From the NCBI GenBank assembly GCA_964489425.1, contig CAZAYP010000007.1:1-64000 (forward strand): 64,000 nucleotides of DNA, in the 5' to 3' direction. Below the pieces are notes generated by a model, which did no database searches, had not been told where the DNA came from, and saw only the letters and a list, made by a program, of their open reading frames with translations. The DNA comes from CAZAYP01 sp964489425 [NCBI: uncultured Verrucomicrobiota bacterium]. Lineage in GTDB: Bacteria; Verrucomicrobiota; Kiritimatiellia; RZYC01. Within the stretch, counting starts at the first letter, position 1. The number at the start of each line of letters is the position of its first letter. Position numbers and translations under genes: made by a program. Below are positions 1-7,582 of the stretch, piece by piece.

Positions 1-100
1 GCGAGGAGGAAACACCCGTTCCCATCCCGAACACGGACGTTAAGCTCCTCAGCGGCGATGGTACTATGGTGTTGGCCATGGGAGAGTAGCACGTTGCCGG
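1..100 (+). rRNA. rrf: 5S ribosomal RNA, 3' part (5' end outside window)
   Basis: The first 100 bases match the conserved core and 3' half of bacterial 5S rRNA: the 'cccatcccgaacacgg' loop near base 20, the 'gtactatggtgt' region near base 61, 'ggagagtag' near base 81, and a 3' end 'gttgccgg' that would pair with the missing 5' strand. Only the first dozen or so bases are absent. This marks the end of an rRNA operon transcribed into the window, and a strong terminator follows 12 bases later. Confidence 0.95.
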
Positions 101-111
101 GTTTGTTTATG

Positions 112-144
112 AAAGAGCCGTCCGTGAAGGGCGGCTCTTTTTTT
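112..144 (+). terminator. Rho-independent terminator of the rRNA operon
   Basis: A perfect 9-bp stem (112-120 AAAGAGCCG with 132-140 CGGCTCTTT), extended inward by TCC/GGG with one wobble pair, closes a short loop. A run of seven T (138-144) follows at once. This is a textbook intrinsic terminator and lies directly after the 5S gene. Confidence 0.93.
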
Positions 145-217
145 CTGGCAGTGCGCCTGGTTCCTGTTACACTGCCGGCATGAAGTGCGAAGCTGTTTGT
201 GAACCTGGAGGTGTTCC

Positions 218-1171
218 GTGCGCTTTATTATCCTGCAGCTTGCTGGTTGCCTGCTGGTCGCCGGTGGCTTGGCGACCGGACCATTAAGTGTTTTTGGCGA
301 AGATCGCCAGGTGGACGAGCCCATTTTTCTTTCGGGTCCGCGTGGCGCTTATCCGACAGATCCCAACACGGATATTGAGTGGTATGGCGGTCAAAGCTCT
401 GTGGGCGATATCGAAGGTGCCTTCAATAATGGACGGGCCGGGGAAAACTCCCAGCTGGGCACCGCAGTTCCAACCCTCAGTCTTCCCTCCCAGTCAACGT
501 GGGATTCCTATACCGATCCGGAAAAATGTTTGTGGCTCGTTAATCGTGAGCGTGTTGATCGCGGACTCAAACCATTGAGCGGCGTGGAAGCCAATGTGCA
601 GGCCGTTGCCCAGTATTATGCCAGCTATCTTTTAGCCAATAATGCCTGGGGGCATTACGCCGATGGGCAAAGCCCATGGGATCGTCTGGATGCCAATCCT
701 GCCATTCATGCCTGCCATGATGTCCTGAATGTCTCCGAAAATCTGTCGGTTTTTGTCAGTACCACGACGATCCCGTTGCCTATTGAGCGTTCGGTTTATA
801 TGTGGATGTACGAAGACGCCGGATCCAGTTGGGGACATCGCCACATGCTCCTGTGGTATCCCTTTAATGAGAACAGCGGATCCGCAAGTGCGGAAGGGTT
901 CATGGGCTTGGGCCGCGCTTCCGGCGGGCCGTATCAGGGCCCGTTCAGCACATCATGGCCCAATGCCGAGTTGATCGTGATGAACGTGTTCGATCCGTGC
1001 TCGACATGGTCTGAGCCCACGCCAACTCCATTCCCGACGGCCACGTCGACTCCCACTCGTACACCAACACCAACTTCTACCCCGACCCCGACCCCAACAC
1101 CTACAGCTGATTCTGCCTGGCTGCTTTTCCAGGTGCCAGCCATGAAGCCGCATCCAACCCTAACCCGATAA
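218..1171 (+). CDS. Secreted CAP/SCP-domain protein with Thr-Pro-rich tail
   Basis: This is a 317-residue exported protein. Residues 1-27 form a signal peptide. The region about 100-255 has the CAP (SCP/PR1-like) pattern: 'NRERVDRGLKPL' near the start, a histidine in 'WGHYADG', 'SENL' and 'WGHRHMLL', where the paired histidines typically line the cavity. CAP proteins are extracellular; bacterial members often have unknown ligands. A Pro-Thr-rich linker (about 260-295) leads to a short tail with 'AWLL'. The start is GTG at 218 with GGAGG six bases upstream. The next gene, 16 bases on, has the same (TP)n-AWLL tail design, so the two are probably co-transcribed and displayed alike. CAP assignment is good; function unknown. 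Confidence 0.82.
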   Translation: MRFIILQLAGCLLVAGGLATGPLSVFGEDRQVDEPIFLSGPRGAYPTDPNTDIEWYGGQSSVGDIEGAFNNGRAGENSQLGTAVPTLSLPSQSTWDSYTDPEKCLWLVNRERVDRGLKPLSGVEANVQAVAQYYASYLLANNAWGHYADGQSPWDRLDANPAIHACHDVLNVSENLSVFVSTTTIPLPIERSVYMWMYEDAGSSWGHRHMLLWYPFNENSGSASAEGFMGLGRASGGPYQGPFSTSWPNAELIVMNVFDPCSTWSEPTPTPFPTATSTPTRTPTPTSTPTPTPTPTADSAWLLFQVPAMKPHPTLTR

Positions 1172-1187
1172 TAATGAGGTATATTTC

Positions 1188-1730
1188 GTGAATGTATCCA
1201 GTCGCAGGATGGCATGTCTCGCCGCGGTTTTTTCACTCGCCCTGGCCGCAGTCGCTTCATCGTTCGCACAAACCATTCCGTGGGTCACTTCGCGTGATGC
1301 GGCGATGGCATTGGCGAGCGAGCAGTCGAAACTCGTACTCTTGGTGGCTGGCCGTCCCACCTGTCCCAATACAAAATACACCACCAATACCCTGTGCGAA
1401 ACGACCTCCCCGCAAATTCAGCCCACCATTCTGGCGCATTACGTGCCGTGGTACGCCAATGTGGATACTGACGAGGACTATTATATTTATACAGCCGGAT
1501 TGAGTTCCTACATCCTGCCTTTGATCTGCCTGATCAATCCTGCAGATCCGCTGCATTATATTAATCGTACGACCAGTGTGCAGCAACCCCAGGTGTTTTA
1601 TGATCGGCTGGTGGCTGCCTTGCCCACAACGCCCACGCCCACGCCGACGCCGACGCCAACTCCAACACCCACGCCCGCAGATGATGGCGCCTGGCTGCTG
1701 CTCCTCCCCAAGGTTACACCGTCGCCCTGA
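1188..1730 (+). CDS. Exported thioredoxin-fold-like protein with (TP)n tail
   Basis: This is a 180-residue protein with a signal peptide (about 1-27, 'ALAAVASSFAQ'). The middle resembles secreted thioredoxin-like proteins: 'DAAMALASEQSKLVLLVAG' is followed by 'RPTCPNTKY', where a CxxC would be expected but only the first cysteine is present, so disulfide exchange is unlikely. Residues about 147-163 are alternating Thr-Pro. The protein ends in 'DDGAWLLLLPKVTPSP', echoing the tail of the upstream CAP protein. It starts at GTG with an 'atgaggt' ribosome site about 8 bases upstream. The thioredoxin relationship is tentative; export and the repeat tail are clear. Confidence 0.7.
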   Translation: MNVSSRRMACLAAVFSLALAAVASSFAQTIPWVTSRDAAMALASEQSKLVLLVAGRPTCPNTKYTTNTLCETTSPQIQPTILAHYVPWYANVDTDEDYYIYTAGLSSYILPLICLINPADPLHYINRTTSVQQPQVFYDRLVAALPTTPTPTPTPTPTPTPTPADDGAWLLLLPKVTPSP

Positions 1731-1733
1731 TCC

Positions 1734-2924
1734 ATGGATAATATTCCCCTGTTCAGGCTGGCGCTGCAATTCGTCCTGGTCACTGGGTTGGCCTTTGCAA
1801 TGCTCTGCTTGCTGGCCAGTCATTTGCGTTTCAGACTGGCCACTGAATCAGTCAGTCAACAGCGCCGGGCCAAACTCTCTGCGGCAGAGTCGTTTCGTTT
1901 ACAGGTCATCGATCGTCTCGCCCGGTGGACGGCCGGCGAGCAAACCGGACTCATTGCCTGGCTCCAGTTGATCGGTGACCGCATACCAACCGCTGTGGAC
2001 GGCAAATTCCTCGACTGGGCCGAGCGCCGACTGCGCGGGTCGTTGCGGTCCACGGATTTGGTTTTTCGCGGCGATAGCGGCGAGTGGGGGTTGTTGATCC
2101 GTGCGGGACGTAAAAGTTCCGCGGATATTACCAGGCGGATCATGGAATGCTGGCAGGTAGACCCTGCCGATGGGGTGCCGGAAGCAGTGGTTTTCACGGC
2201 CCATCTCGGCATGGTCTCGTTCCCGGAAAACGCCGCACGTACCGATGATCTGTTGGTCATGGTTCATGACGCATTGCAGGCCTCGGTCCGATCCGGAATG
2301 TCGTCGGCGCGCCTGGCGCCCGTGGAGCCATCCCCCGGAGAGCCCGGTGATGCTAGCGGCGCGGATCACCTGAAGACCGAACAGTCATATCTCGATCCCG
2401 TGACCGGCGTGTTGCGCTCCGCTCATTTGCCTTCCATGGCGCGTAAATACATCGCCCGCTATCGACGACAGGAACAGCCGGTTGCGCTGCTGCTTGTCGA
2501 AATCGACTATCTGGGCCGGTACCGTGAGCAGTATGGGCCGGCGGTAATTGACGTCATATTTAATGGTGTGGCCGGTTTCTTGCAGGGGCACGTCCGGGAA
2601 GAGGATCTGATTGCCCGGACTGATTCAGATGCTTTTGTTCTGTTGATGGGGGGATGTCCCGCCGGTCATGCCCTGGGCGTTGCGCAGCGCCTGGCAACCC
2701 AAATACGAAAAGTGTCCATTGTCTGGCAGTCCACACCGCTCAAAATATCTGCCAGCCTCGGCGCTGCGGCCTGCCCGGACCATGGGGGAGCGCCTTCGCA
2801 ACTTTTCAGCGCAGCAACCACGGCGATCCATGCTGCTCAGGCGCGGGGTCCCGGCTTGTGCGAGTTGTTCACCCCGGCCATGACCGCGCCAGTGGATGCG
2901 CCTGGATCGATCGACAGATTCTGA
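1734..2924 (+). CDS. Membrane protein with two degenerate GGDEF-like domains
   Basis: This 396-residue protein has one N-terminal membrane helix (about 8-28). Two stretches have the layout of GGDEF (diguanylate cyclase) domains: about 50-185 and 215-385. The second begins 'LDPVTGVLRSAHLP', a classic GGDEF domain entry, and continues 'ALLLVEIDYLGRYREQYG'. The catalytic loop is lost in both: 'FRGDSGEWGLLI' in the first and 'ARTDSDAFVLLM' in the second, where an active enzyme has GG[DE]EF. Cyclase activity is therefore unlikely; c-di-GMP or nucleotide sensing, or a scaffold role, is possible. It starts 3 bases after the preceding gene, so an operon is likely. Confidence 0.78.
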   Translation: MDNIPLFRLALQFVLVTGLAFAMLCLLASHLRFRLATESVSQQRRAKLSAAESFRLQVIDRLARWTAGEQTGLIAWLQLIGDRIPTAVDGKFLDWAERRLRGSLRSTDLVFRGDSGEWGLLIRAGRKSSADITRRIMECWQVDPADGVPEAVVFTAHLGMVSFPENAARTDDLLVMVHDALQASVRSGMSSARLAPVEPSPGEPGDASGADHLKTEQSYLDPVTGVLRSAHLPSMARKYIARYRRQEQPVALLLVEIDYLGRYREQYGPAVIDVIFNGVAGFLQGHVREEDLIARTDSDAFVLLMGGCPAGHALGVAQRLATQIRKVSIVWQSTPLKISASLGAAACPDHGGAPSQLFSAATTAIHAAQARGPGLCELFTPAMTAPVDAPGSIDRF

Positions 2925-2959
2925 ACGCCTGATGGGCGTTGGACAATAAGGAGCGGATA

Positions 2960-4510
2960 ATGCGTGCTGTTACCGTCGATCAGATGCGAAGCCTGGATTG
3001 CCGAACCATCAAAGAGCATGGGGTGCCTGGGGCGGAGTTGATGGTCCGTGCCGGGCACGGGGTGGGCCGGATTATTCGCCGCTGGTTGCATGTGGCACGC
3101 CCCATGCCGGACCCGGTGTTGCTTGTCGCCGGCCGCGGCAATAATGGTGGCGATGCCTTTGCCGCGGCTTGCTACCTCCATGACTGCCATGTTCCCGTGG
3201 AAGTGTGGTTGGCCGGGTCCAGCGACCAGGTGCAATGCGAAGCGCGGATTCATTTGGATATGATGCGCCAGTTGCCCATTCCGTTTTTTCAGTTGCCCGG
3301 TGAGGTGGATTGGCAACAACCTGTCAATCGGCGCGTCTTTTCTGTGATCGTGGACGGATTGCTGGGCACCGGGAGCCATGGCGAACCCCGGGGCGTCATT
3401 GCGCGAGCCATTCATTTCATCAACCGGCAGAGAGCCGGCCTGGTGGTTGCCATTGATCTGCCTTCGGGCTTGGATGCAGACACCGGTTGTCCAACCACGT
3501 CGACGGTTCGCGCTGATATCACGGTTGCACTTGCGCTGCCCAAGGCAGGCCTGTTGCGTCCCGAAGCCCGCGAATATGTTGGTGCACTGGACGTCGTGGA
3601 CATCGGCATCCCGCCGGACTACGTCGCCCAGATCCCGGATGCGATCGAGCCCGAATTGATCACGGCAGCGGACATTGCCCCGCTTTTCTCGCGCCGGCCA
3701 CGGTTGAGCCATAAGGGAGATTTCGGCCACGCCTTGTTGATCGGGGGCGCCCAAGGTTATACTGGTGCCATAGCATTGGCGGCCTTGGCCGCGCTACGTT
3801 CCGGCGCGGGCCTGGTCTCGGTGCTCACGCCTCGCACGCTTGCCCCGATGGTGGCCGGGGTGGCGCCGGAAGCCATGGTGCATGCAGGCGAGGAAACCGA
3901 GAGCGGATCGCTGGCTGCCGACCTGTGGACCCATTGGCAACCCCGGTTGCGCGAGTTCGATGCCATCCTTGTCGGACCTGGTATGACCCGGAACGAGCAC
4001 ACCCGCCTGCTGGTGGAACAATTGATGCAGCATGCGGCTGCGCCGTTAATTCTGGATGCCGATGCGCTCAATGTTCTGGCTGGCTCGGCCGACCGTTTGA
4101 AGAATGTCACGGTCCCTGTCGTGCTGACACCACATCCGGGGGAACTGGCGCGTTTGCTTGGGGTGACTACCACGGCCGTTCAAGCTAACCGCTTGGCGGC
4201 TATTAAGCAGGCTGTGAATCTGACCGGTGCCGCGGTGATATTAAAGGGTTCGGGAACGCTGGTAGCTGCTCCGGGACATGCTTGCGCCATAAATCTGACA
4301 GGTAACCCGGGCTTGGCCAAGGGGGGAAGCGGAGACGCGCTGGCAGGTTTGTTGACGGGTCTTCTGGCTCAAGGCTTGCCAGCGTATGATGCGGCTTGCG
4401 CCGCGGTTTTTATGCATGGTCGCTCGGCAGACCGGGCTGCGGCACGGTTATCCGAGCCTGGTTTGATTGCCAGGGATGTCGTTGATGAGATGCCTTATGT
4501 TTTTCAATAA
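2960..4510 (+). CDS. nnr: Bifunctional NAD(P)H-hydrate epimerase / ADP-dependent dehydratase
   Basis: The protein repairs NADHX and NADPHX, the damaged hydrated cofactors. The N-terminal YjeF-type epimerase domain (about 1-210) shows 'GRGNNGGDAF' and 'IDLPSGLDADTG'. The C-terminal ribokinase-like dehydratase domain (about 235-510) shows 'HKGDFGHALLIGG', 'LTPHPGELARLLG', 'KGSGTLVAAP' and 'GNPGLAKGGSGDALAG', the nucleotide-binding signature. Length (516 residues) is typical for the fused form. ATG at 2960 is chosen over the in-frame ATG at 2939 because AAGGAG lies six bases before it. A small hairpin (2924-2940) spans the end of the previous gene. Cytosolic housekeeping enzyme, last gene of this block. 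Confidence 0.95.
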   Translation: MRAVTVDQMRSLDCRTIKEHGVPGAELMVRAGHGVGRIIRRWLHVARPMPDPVLLVAGRGNNGGDAFAAACYLHDCHVPVEVWLAGSSDQVQCEARIHLDMMRQLPIPFFQLPGEVDWQQPVNRRVFSVIVDGLLGTGSHGEPRGVIARAIHFINRQRAGLVVAIDLPSGLDADTGCPTTSTVRADITVALALPKAGLLRPEAREYVGALDVVDIGIPPDYVAQIPDAIEPELITAADIAPLFSRRPRLSHKGDFGHALLIGGAQGYTGAIALAALAALRSGAGLVSVLTPRTLAPMVAGVAPEAMVHAGEETESGSLAADLWTHWQPRLREFDAILVGPGMTRNEHTRLLVEQLMQHAAAPLILDADALNVLAGSADRLKNVTVPVVLTPHPGELARLLGVTTTAVQANRLAAIKQAVNLTGAAVILKGSGTLVAAPGHACAINLTGNPGLAKGGSGDALAGLLTGLLAQGLPAYDAACAAVFMHGRSADRAAARLSEPGLIARDVVDEMPYVFQ

Positions 4511-4591
4511 TATTGAATGATGATGTCTTTCTCCTCATTGCATTGTGTACATGCAAGTTCTATTAATGGCGAAGTCGTAATTCGCAACATC

Positions 4592-4609
4592 TTGCTATAA
4601 TTATAGTAA
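4592..4609. promoter_or_regulatory. Near-perfect 18-bp palindrome, candidate operator
   Basis: TTGCTATAATTATAGTAA is an inverted repeat with only one mismatched pair; the inner 12 bp (4595-4606) are perfectly palindromic. It lies 18 bp upstream of the predicted -35 box for the downstream GbsR/MarR-type regulator gene, a usual place for an autoregulatory site. The link to that regulator is inferred from position only. Confidence 0.5.
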
Positions 4610-4626
4610 CAAATAGTAAATTCCTC

Positions 4627-4654
4627 TTTACAAAAATTAGAATCCGTGTATTAT
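4627..4654 (+). promoter_or_regulatory. Predicted sigma70-type promoter of the regulator/glycan locus
   Basis: TTTACA (4627-4632) and TATTAT (4649-4654) are separated by 16 bp; each differs from consensus by one base. The surrounding 170 bp (4511-4683) are sharply AT-rich compared with the GC-rich coding DNA. Transcription would start near 4660, leaving a short leader of about 24 bases before the ATG at 4684. Confidence 0.55.
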
Positions 4655-4672
4655 ATATTCAGAATATTCAGA
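4655..4672 (+). repeat. Two perfect tandem copies of ATATTCAGA
   Basis: ATATTCAGA occurs at 4655-4663 and again at 4664-4672, directly over the predicted transcription start. Tandem half-sites at about one helical turn could bind a dimeric repressor. No Shine-Dalgarno sequence is visible between this repeat and the ATG at 4684, so the same bases may also influence translation. Confidence 0.5.
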
Positions 4673-4683
4673 TAGTTGTAAAC

Positions 4684-5172
4684 ATGGATCCTGTACAAAG
4701 CGCTTGGGATGAGTTGATCGAAGCGGGGGGGCGTACTGCTCAAACGTTCGGTATCAGTCGGCGGTTCGGTCAAATTTATGTCCATGTGTTCCTGAGCGAA
4801 AAGCCACAAAGTTTGGACGATATCGCCAACCGGTTGGGGATCAGCAAGGCCAACGCGAGCACCGCCTGTCGCCAAATGGCATCGTGGGGTGTCATCCGTC
4901 CGTTTTGGAAAAAAGGCGACCGCAAGGATTATTACGTCGCTGAAACCGATTTCCGGTTGATTATCAGAAATAACGTTCTTCCTGTGTTAACGGGTAAATT
5001 GGAGTCAGCGCGGACTCACTTGGATCACTGTCTTCAGGCGATGGAGACATCCGTCGACGGAGCCGAGAATCCCGCCCAGGCCGATTTGCGTCAGAAATTG
5101 CTGACGGCCAAACGATATCGCGATCGACTGGCTGCTTTGCTCGATAATCCATTGATCAGGCACCTCCTTTAG
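4684..5172 (+). CDS. GbsR/MarR-family transcriptional regulator
   Basis: This 162-residue protein has a winged helix in its first half: 'GISRRFGQIYVHVFLSEKPQSLDDIANRLG' is split as a helix plus the helix-turn-helix 'DDIANRLGISKANASTACRQ', then a wing with 'FWKKGDRKDYYVAE'. The C-terminal half is helical and probably the dimerisation arm. GbsR-type proteins are MarR relatives that often sit at the head of osmoprotectant or polysaccharide loci. Here it is the first gene after an AT-rich control region and precedes a large glycan cluster, so it is likely the local regulator. Ligand unknown. Confidence 0.85.
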   Translation: MDPVQSAWDELIEAGGRTAQTFGISRRFGQIYVHVFLSEKPQSLDDIANRLGISKANASTACRQMASWGVIRPFWKKGDRKDYYVAETDFRLIIRNNVLPVLTGKLESARTHLDHCLQAMETSVDGAENPAQADLRQKLLTAKRYRDRLAALLDNPLIRHLL

Positions 5173-5254
5173 GAGTGCTTCGTTGCATACGACACATGGC
5201 GGCTTGACGTCACCTCCACCGGGAAGTGACCGGGACGAAGTCTGCCCGCGGACG

Positions 5255-5455
5255 ATGACCACAAAGCGCACGGACGATTATCATGCAAAATTCCATTTTT
5301 GGGCAGAACATCCACGGGTAGTGGCGTTGCCAGTGCCTGGTGCACTTCCCCGTTTTGGGCACAAGCGTTTCAGTTCGTATGAAGAAATGAATACATGGAA
5401 ACGTGAATATCGCCTTGAAATTGCGCGCCGCGGAGGTCTGACGTGGACGCATTGA
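5255..5455 (+). CDS. Small putative antitoxin/partner of nucleotidyltransferase (module 1)
   Basis: This is a short basic protein of about 66 residues ending 'HKRFSSYEEMNTWKREYR' plus a tail. An alternative TTG start at 5183 would add 24 residues that look non-coding, so ATG at 5255 is preferred, although it lacks a clear ribosome site. Its stop overlaps the start of the nucleotidyltransferase gene by 13 bases, which points to coupled translation. The motif F-[SD]-[ST]-[FY]-x-E-x-x-x-W is shared with the partner of module 3 (7583-7801). The partner or antitoxin role is inferred from this arrangement; no function is directly visible. Confidence 0.55.
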   Translation: MTTKRTDDYHAKFHFWAEHPRVVALPVPGALPRFGHKRFSSYEEMNTWKREYRLEIARRGGLTWTH

Positions 5456-5907
5456 TCCAAAAACTCCATAACGCTGGAGTGCGGTACTTGTTGATCGGTG
5501 GTCAGGCCGCGCGCTTGGCTGGTGTACCACGCTTTACCATGGATTGGGACATCTACGTTCCCGCGCGGGACTTGAAAAATCTCGACCGGATCAATGAAGA
5601 ACTCGCCGATGAACTGGATGTTCCCGTTGTTCCTTTGGGCACCAAGGGCGAGAATTTTATTCAAACCTATCAGACGCAGTGGGGTATCCTTCAGTTTCAT
5701 CTTGGCGGTCCGGGGTTGCTTCCGTTTGAGGAAGCTGAAGCCCGCGCCGTGATTCGCCGGACGGAGAACTCGGTGTCGGTCCGATGCTTCGCGGATTCCG
5801 ATTTGTTGGCCAGTAAACGCGCCGCAGGCCGGCCCGAAGACCAAATCGACATCGAGTTTCTTGAAGCCAAAGCGATGACGCAAGCGCAGCGGAGCCAGAA
5901 TGAATGA
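5443..5907 (+). CDS. Nucleotidyltransferase-fold protein, putative toxin (module 1)
   Basis: This 154-residue protein has the minimal nucleotidyltransferase core: 'YLLIGGQAARLAG' (glycine motif) followed by 'FTMDWDIYV', where DWD would hold the metal. It ends with 'KRAAGRPEDQIDIEFLEA', a helix motif usual for this stand-alone family. Proteins of this kind are commonly found in two-gene pairs resembling AbiEii/MenA-type or MNT toxin-antitoxin systems. GTG at 5443 is the start, with GGAGG six bases upstream. The gene lies between the GbsR regulator and the Wzm-like permease. Confidence 0.78.
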   Translation: MDALIQKLHNAGVRYLLIGGQAARLAGVPRFTMDWDIYVPARDLKNLDRINEELADELDVPVVPLGTKGENFIQTYQTQWGILQFHLGGPGLLPFEEAEARAVIRRTENSVSVRCFADSDLLASKRAAGRPEDQIDIEFLEAKAMTQAQRSQNE

Positions 5908-5984
5908 TCTGCGCATGCTGGCCGGCCGCCAACCGGTGGGTGCTTCATCGCCTCAATCAGCGAATAAACCGTAGGCTGTTCTCA

Positions 5985-6866
5985 ATGATACCGCCGAACA
6001 CCAACATGACGGTTTATGACGCGGCCAACACGGAACGTATTTCCCTGCAGGCATGGCCGGCCATGGTGCGGGAGTTGTATTCGACCTGGGAACTCACCTG
6101 CCGCTTGGTGACGCGCAATATTGCCGGCCAGTTTCGCCAGTCGTTTCTGGGATATGTCTGGATTGCGCTGCCGCCCATGGCTACCGCCATCGTGTTTACC
6201 TTGTTGCGCAAGGCAGACATCATCAATGTGCCCATGCCTCAAGACGCCATGCCCTATGCGTTGTTCACCTTGCTCGGTACGACGCTTTGGCAATTTTTTA
6301 CCCAGGTGACGCTAATGGCCACCACCAGCATTACCAGTGCCGGAGCCTTGGTTTCCAAGATCTATTTTCCGCGCGAAGTGCTGATTCTCAGCGCTGCCGG
6401 CAACGCCTTGCTCAATCTCGTCATCCGCCTGGCGGTGCTGGTGCTGGCCTTCGTAGTGTTGGGGTACTTGCCGCACTGGCAGGCGATTTTCGTGCCGATA
6501 GTCATCATCCCGGTATTTTTCCTTGGGCTGGGCATGGGCTTGCTTTTCGCGCCGCTGAATACGGTGATGCACGACACGAGCCGGATGCTGGATTTCGCTT
6601 TTCAATTCGGTATGTTTTTGGCTCCGACCGTCTATCCCACCCCGGCTTGGTCCATGGCCGACAGCACTTGGCAAAAAGCCCTCTACTGGCTGCATACATT
6701 GAACCCGGTATCCCACTTTATCACGGCCGCGGATGACTTGGTTCAATTCGGCACAATGCGCATGGATTTCGGCCTGGGTTGCGCCACCGTCTTGAGTTTC
6801 CTGCTCTTTTTCATCGGCTGGCGCTTCTTCCACACCTGCGAGCCATTGATGGCCGAACGATTGTGA
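5985..6866 (+). CDS. wzm: ABC-2 type polysaccharide exporter permease (Wzm-like)
   Basis: This integral membrane protein (about 293 residues from ATG 5985) has six predicted helices. It shows the family pattern: an amphipathic N-terminus 'LTCRLVTRNIAGQFRQSFLGY' split over the first cytoplasmic stretch, then 'WIALPPMATAIVFTLL', 'VSKIYFPREVL' (coupling helix), 'APLNTVMHDTSRMLDF' and 'LNPVSHFI'. It forms the channel that moves lipid-linked glycan across the inner membrane, with the Wzt ATPase at 9987. Here the partner gene is about 3.1 kb away instead of adjacent. The start is uncertain: an in-frame ATG at 5904 overlaps the upstream stop but gives an unlikely N-terminus, and 6006 is a further option. 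Confidence 0.88.
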   Translation: MIPPNTNMTVYDAANTERISLQAWPAMVRELYSTWELTCRLVTRNIAGQFRQSFLGYVWIALPPMATAIVFTLLRKADIINVPMPQDAMPYALFTLLGTTLWQFFTQVTLMATTSITSAGALVSKIYFPREVLILSAAGNALLNLVIRLAVLVLAFVVLGYLPHWQAIFVPIVIIPVFFLGLGMGLLFAPLNTVMHDTSRMLDFAFQFGMFLAPTVYPTPAWSMADSTWQKALYWLHTLNPVSHFITAADDLVQFGTMRMDFGLGCATVLSFLLFFIGWRFFHTCEPLMAERL

Positions 6867-6867
6867 A

Positions 6868-7101
6868 ATGAACCCAGGTCCGCCAACAATCTCCCGAACT
6901 TTCATAACCCGCAAGATGCGTCGCGGCGTGGACTCTGAAGAAGATTTTGACCGTCGCTTCTGGGCTGCCGCGAGCGGCGAGCAGAAATTCGACGCGGCTT
7001 GGACCATGGTGGCTGAAACCGCCTTGTTCCGTGGAGTTCCTGATGCCAGCAAATCCAGACTTCAAAGATCTGTTCAAGCTATTCAACGAAGAGCGGGTTG
7101 A
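6868..7101 (+). CDS. Small helical partner protein (module 2)
   Basis: This 77-residue protein has the features 'SEEDFDRRFWAAASGEQKF', 'AAWTMVAETALFRG' and 'SRLQRSVQAIQRR', a charged helical pattern found next to stand-alone nucleotidyltransferases. It starts one base after the stop of the Wzm-like gene, so it is probably read from the same transcript. Its 3' end overlaps the nucleotidyltransferase start by about 59 bases. It is unlike the partners of modules 1 and 3. Antitoxin function is inferred from context. Confidence 0.6.
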   Translation: MNPGPPTISRTFITRKMRRGVDSEEDFDRRFWAAASGEQKFDAAWTMVAETALFRGVPDASKSRLQRSVQAIQRRAG

Positions 7102-7576
7102 CTATCTCGTGGTTGGCGCCCACGCGGTCATTTTTCATGCCGAACCGCGATACACCAAGGATCTGGACATCTGGGTGGCACCCGAACCGTCCAATGCGGC
7201 GCGGGTCTGGCAAGCGTTGCGGCGTTTTGGCGCCCCCCTGAACGATATCACGCCCGCCGACTTCTGCGATGAACAAATCATCTATCAAATTGGCGTGGCG
7301 CCCAACCGCATTGACATCCTCATGTCCGTGACAGGCCTTGTCTTCCGCCAGGCTTATGCCCGGCGGGTGCTAGGCGCCTACGATGGCGAACCAATCCCCA
7401 TCCTGGCCCGCGCAGACCTGATTCGTGCCAAGCAAACTTCCAATCGCCCCCAAGACCAACTGGATGTCGGGCGCCTCCAACAGACACCCGCCGAGGGCGC
7501 ATCTTCGGGACCAGTACTGCCAGGGGCTGAAAGCCAAACGCCGCTCAGCTTCCAGCCCGAACAACCCGGACAGTAG
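7043..7576 (+). CDS. Nucleotidyltransferase-fold protein, putative toxin (module 2)
   Basis: This 177-residue protein has 'YLVVGAHAVIFHAEPRYTKD' running into 'LDIWV'; the DLD metal site is intact, but the usual second glycine of GG is alanine. 'FQIGV'-like and 'RIDIL' segments and 'KQTSNRPQDQLDV' follow, as in DUF-type nucleotidyltransferases. The last 30 residues are Pro/Gln-rich and may have drifted. ATG at 7043 is used; GTG at 7031 is an alternative giving four more residues. Catalytic residues suggest an active AMP- or NMP-transferase; the target is unknown. Confidence 0.75.
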   Translation: MPANPDFKDLFKLFNEERVDYLVVGAHAVIFHAEPRYTKDLDIWVAPEPSNAARVWQALRRFGAPLNDITPADFCDEQIIYQIGVAPNRIDILMSVTGLVFRQAYARRVLGAYDGEPIPILARADLIRAKQTSNRPQDQLDVGRLQQTPAEGASSGPVLPGAESQTPLSFQPEQPGQ

Positions 7577-7582
7577 CGCAAA

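Noticed and set aside
1016-1680. Repeated 'acgcccacgccgacg' stretches as a possible CRISPR or satellite array
   Set aside because: They encode the Thr-Pro linkers of two secreted proteins in frame; there are no spacers.
4596-4601. TATAAT inside the palindrome as a -10 box
   Set aside because: No -35 box at a suitable distance upstream; the TTTACA/TATTAT pair nearer the gene is better. The palindrome is more likely an operator.
5904-5984. N-terminal extension of the Wzm-like protein from ATG 5904 (ATGA overlap)
   Set aside because: The extra 27 residues (Trp/Arg-rich) do not fit the start of this permease family, although the overlap itself is attractive.
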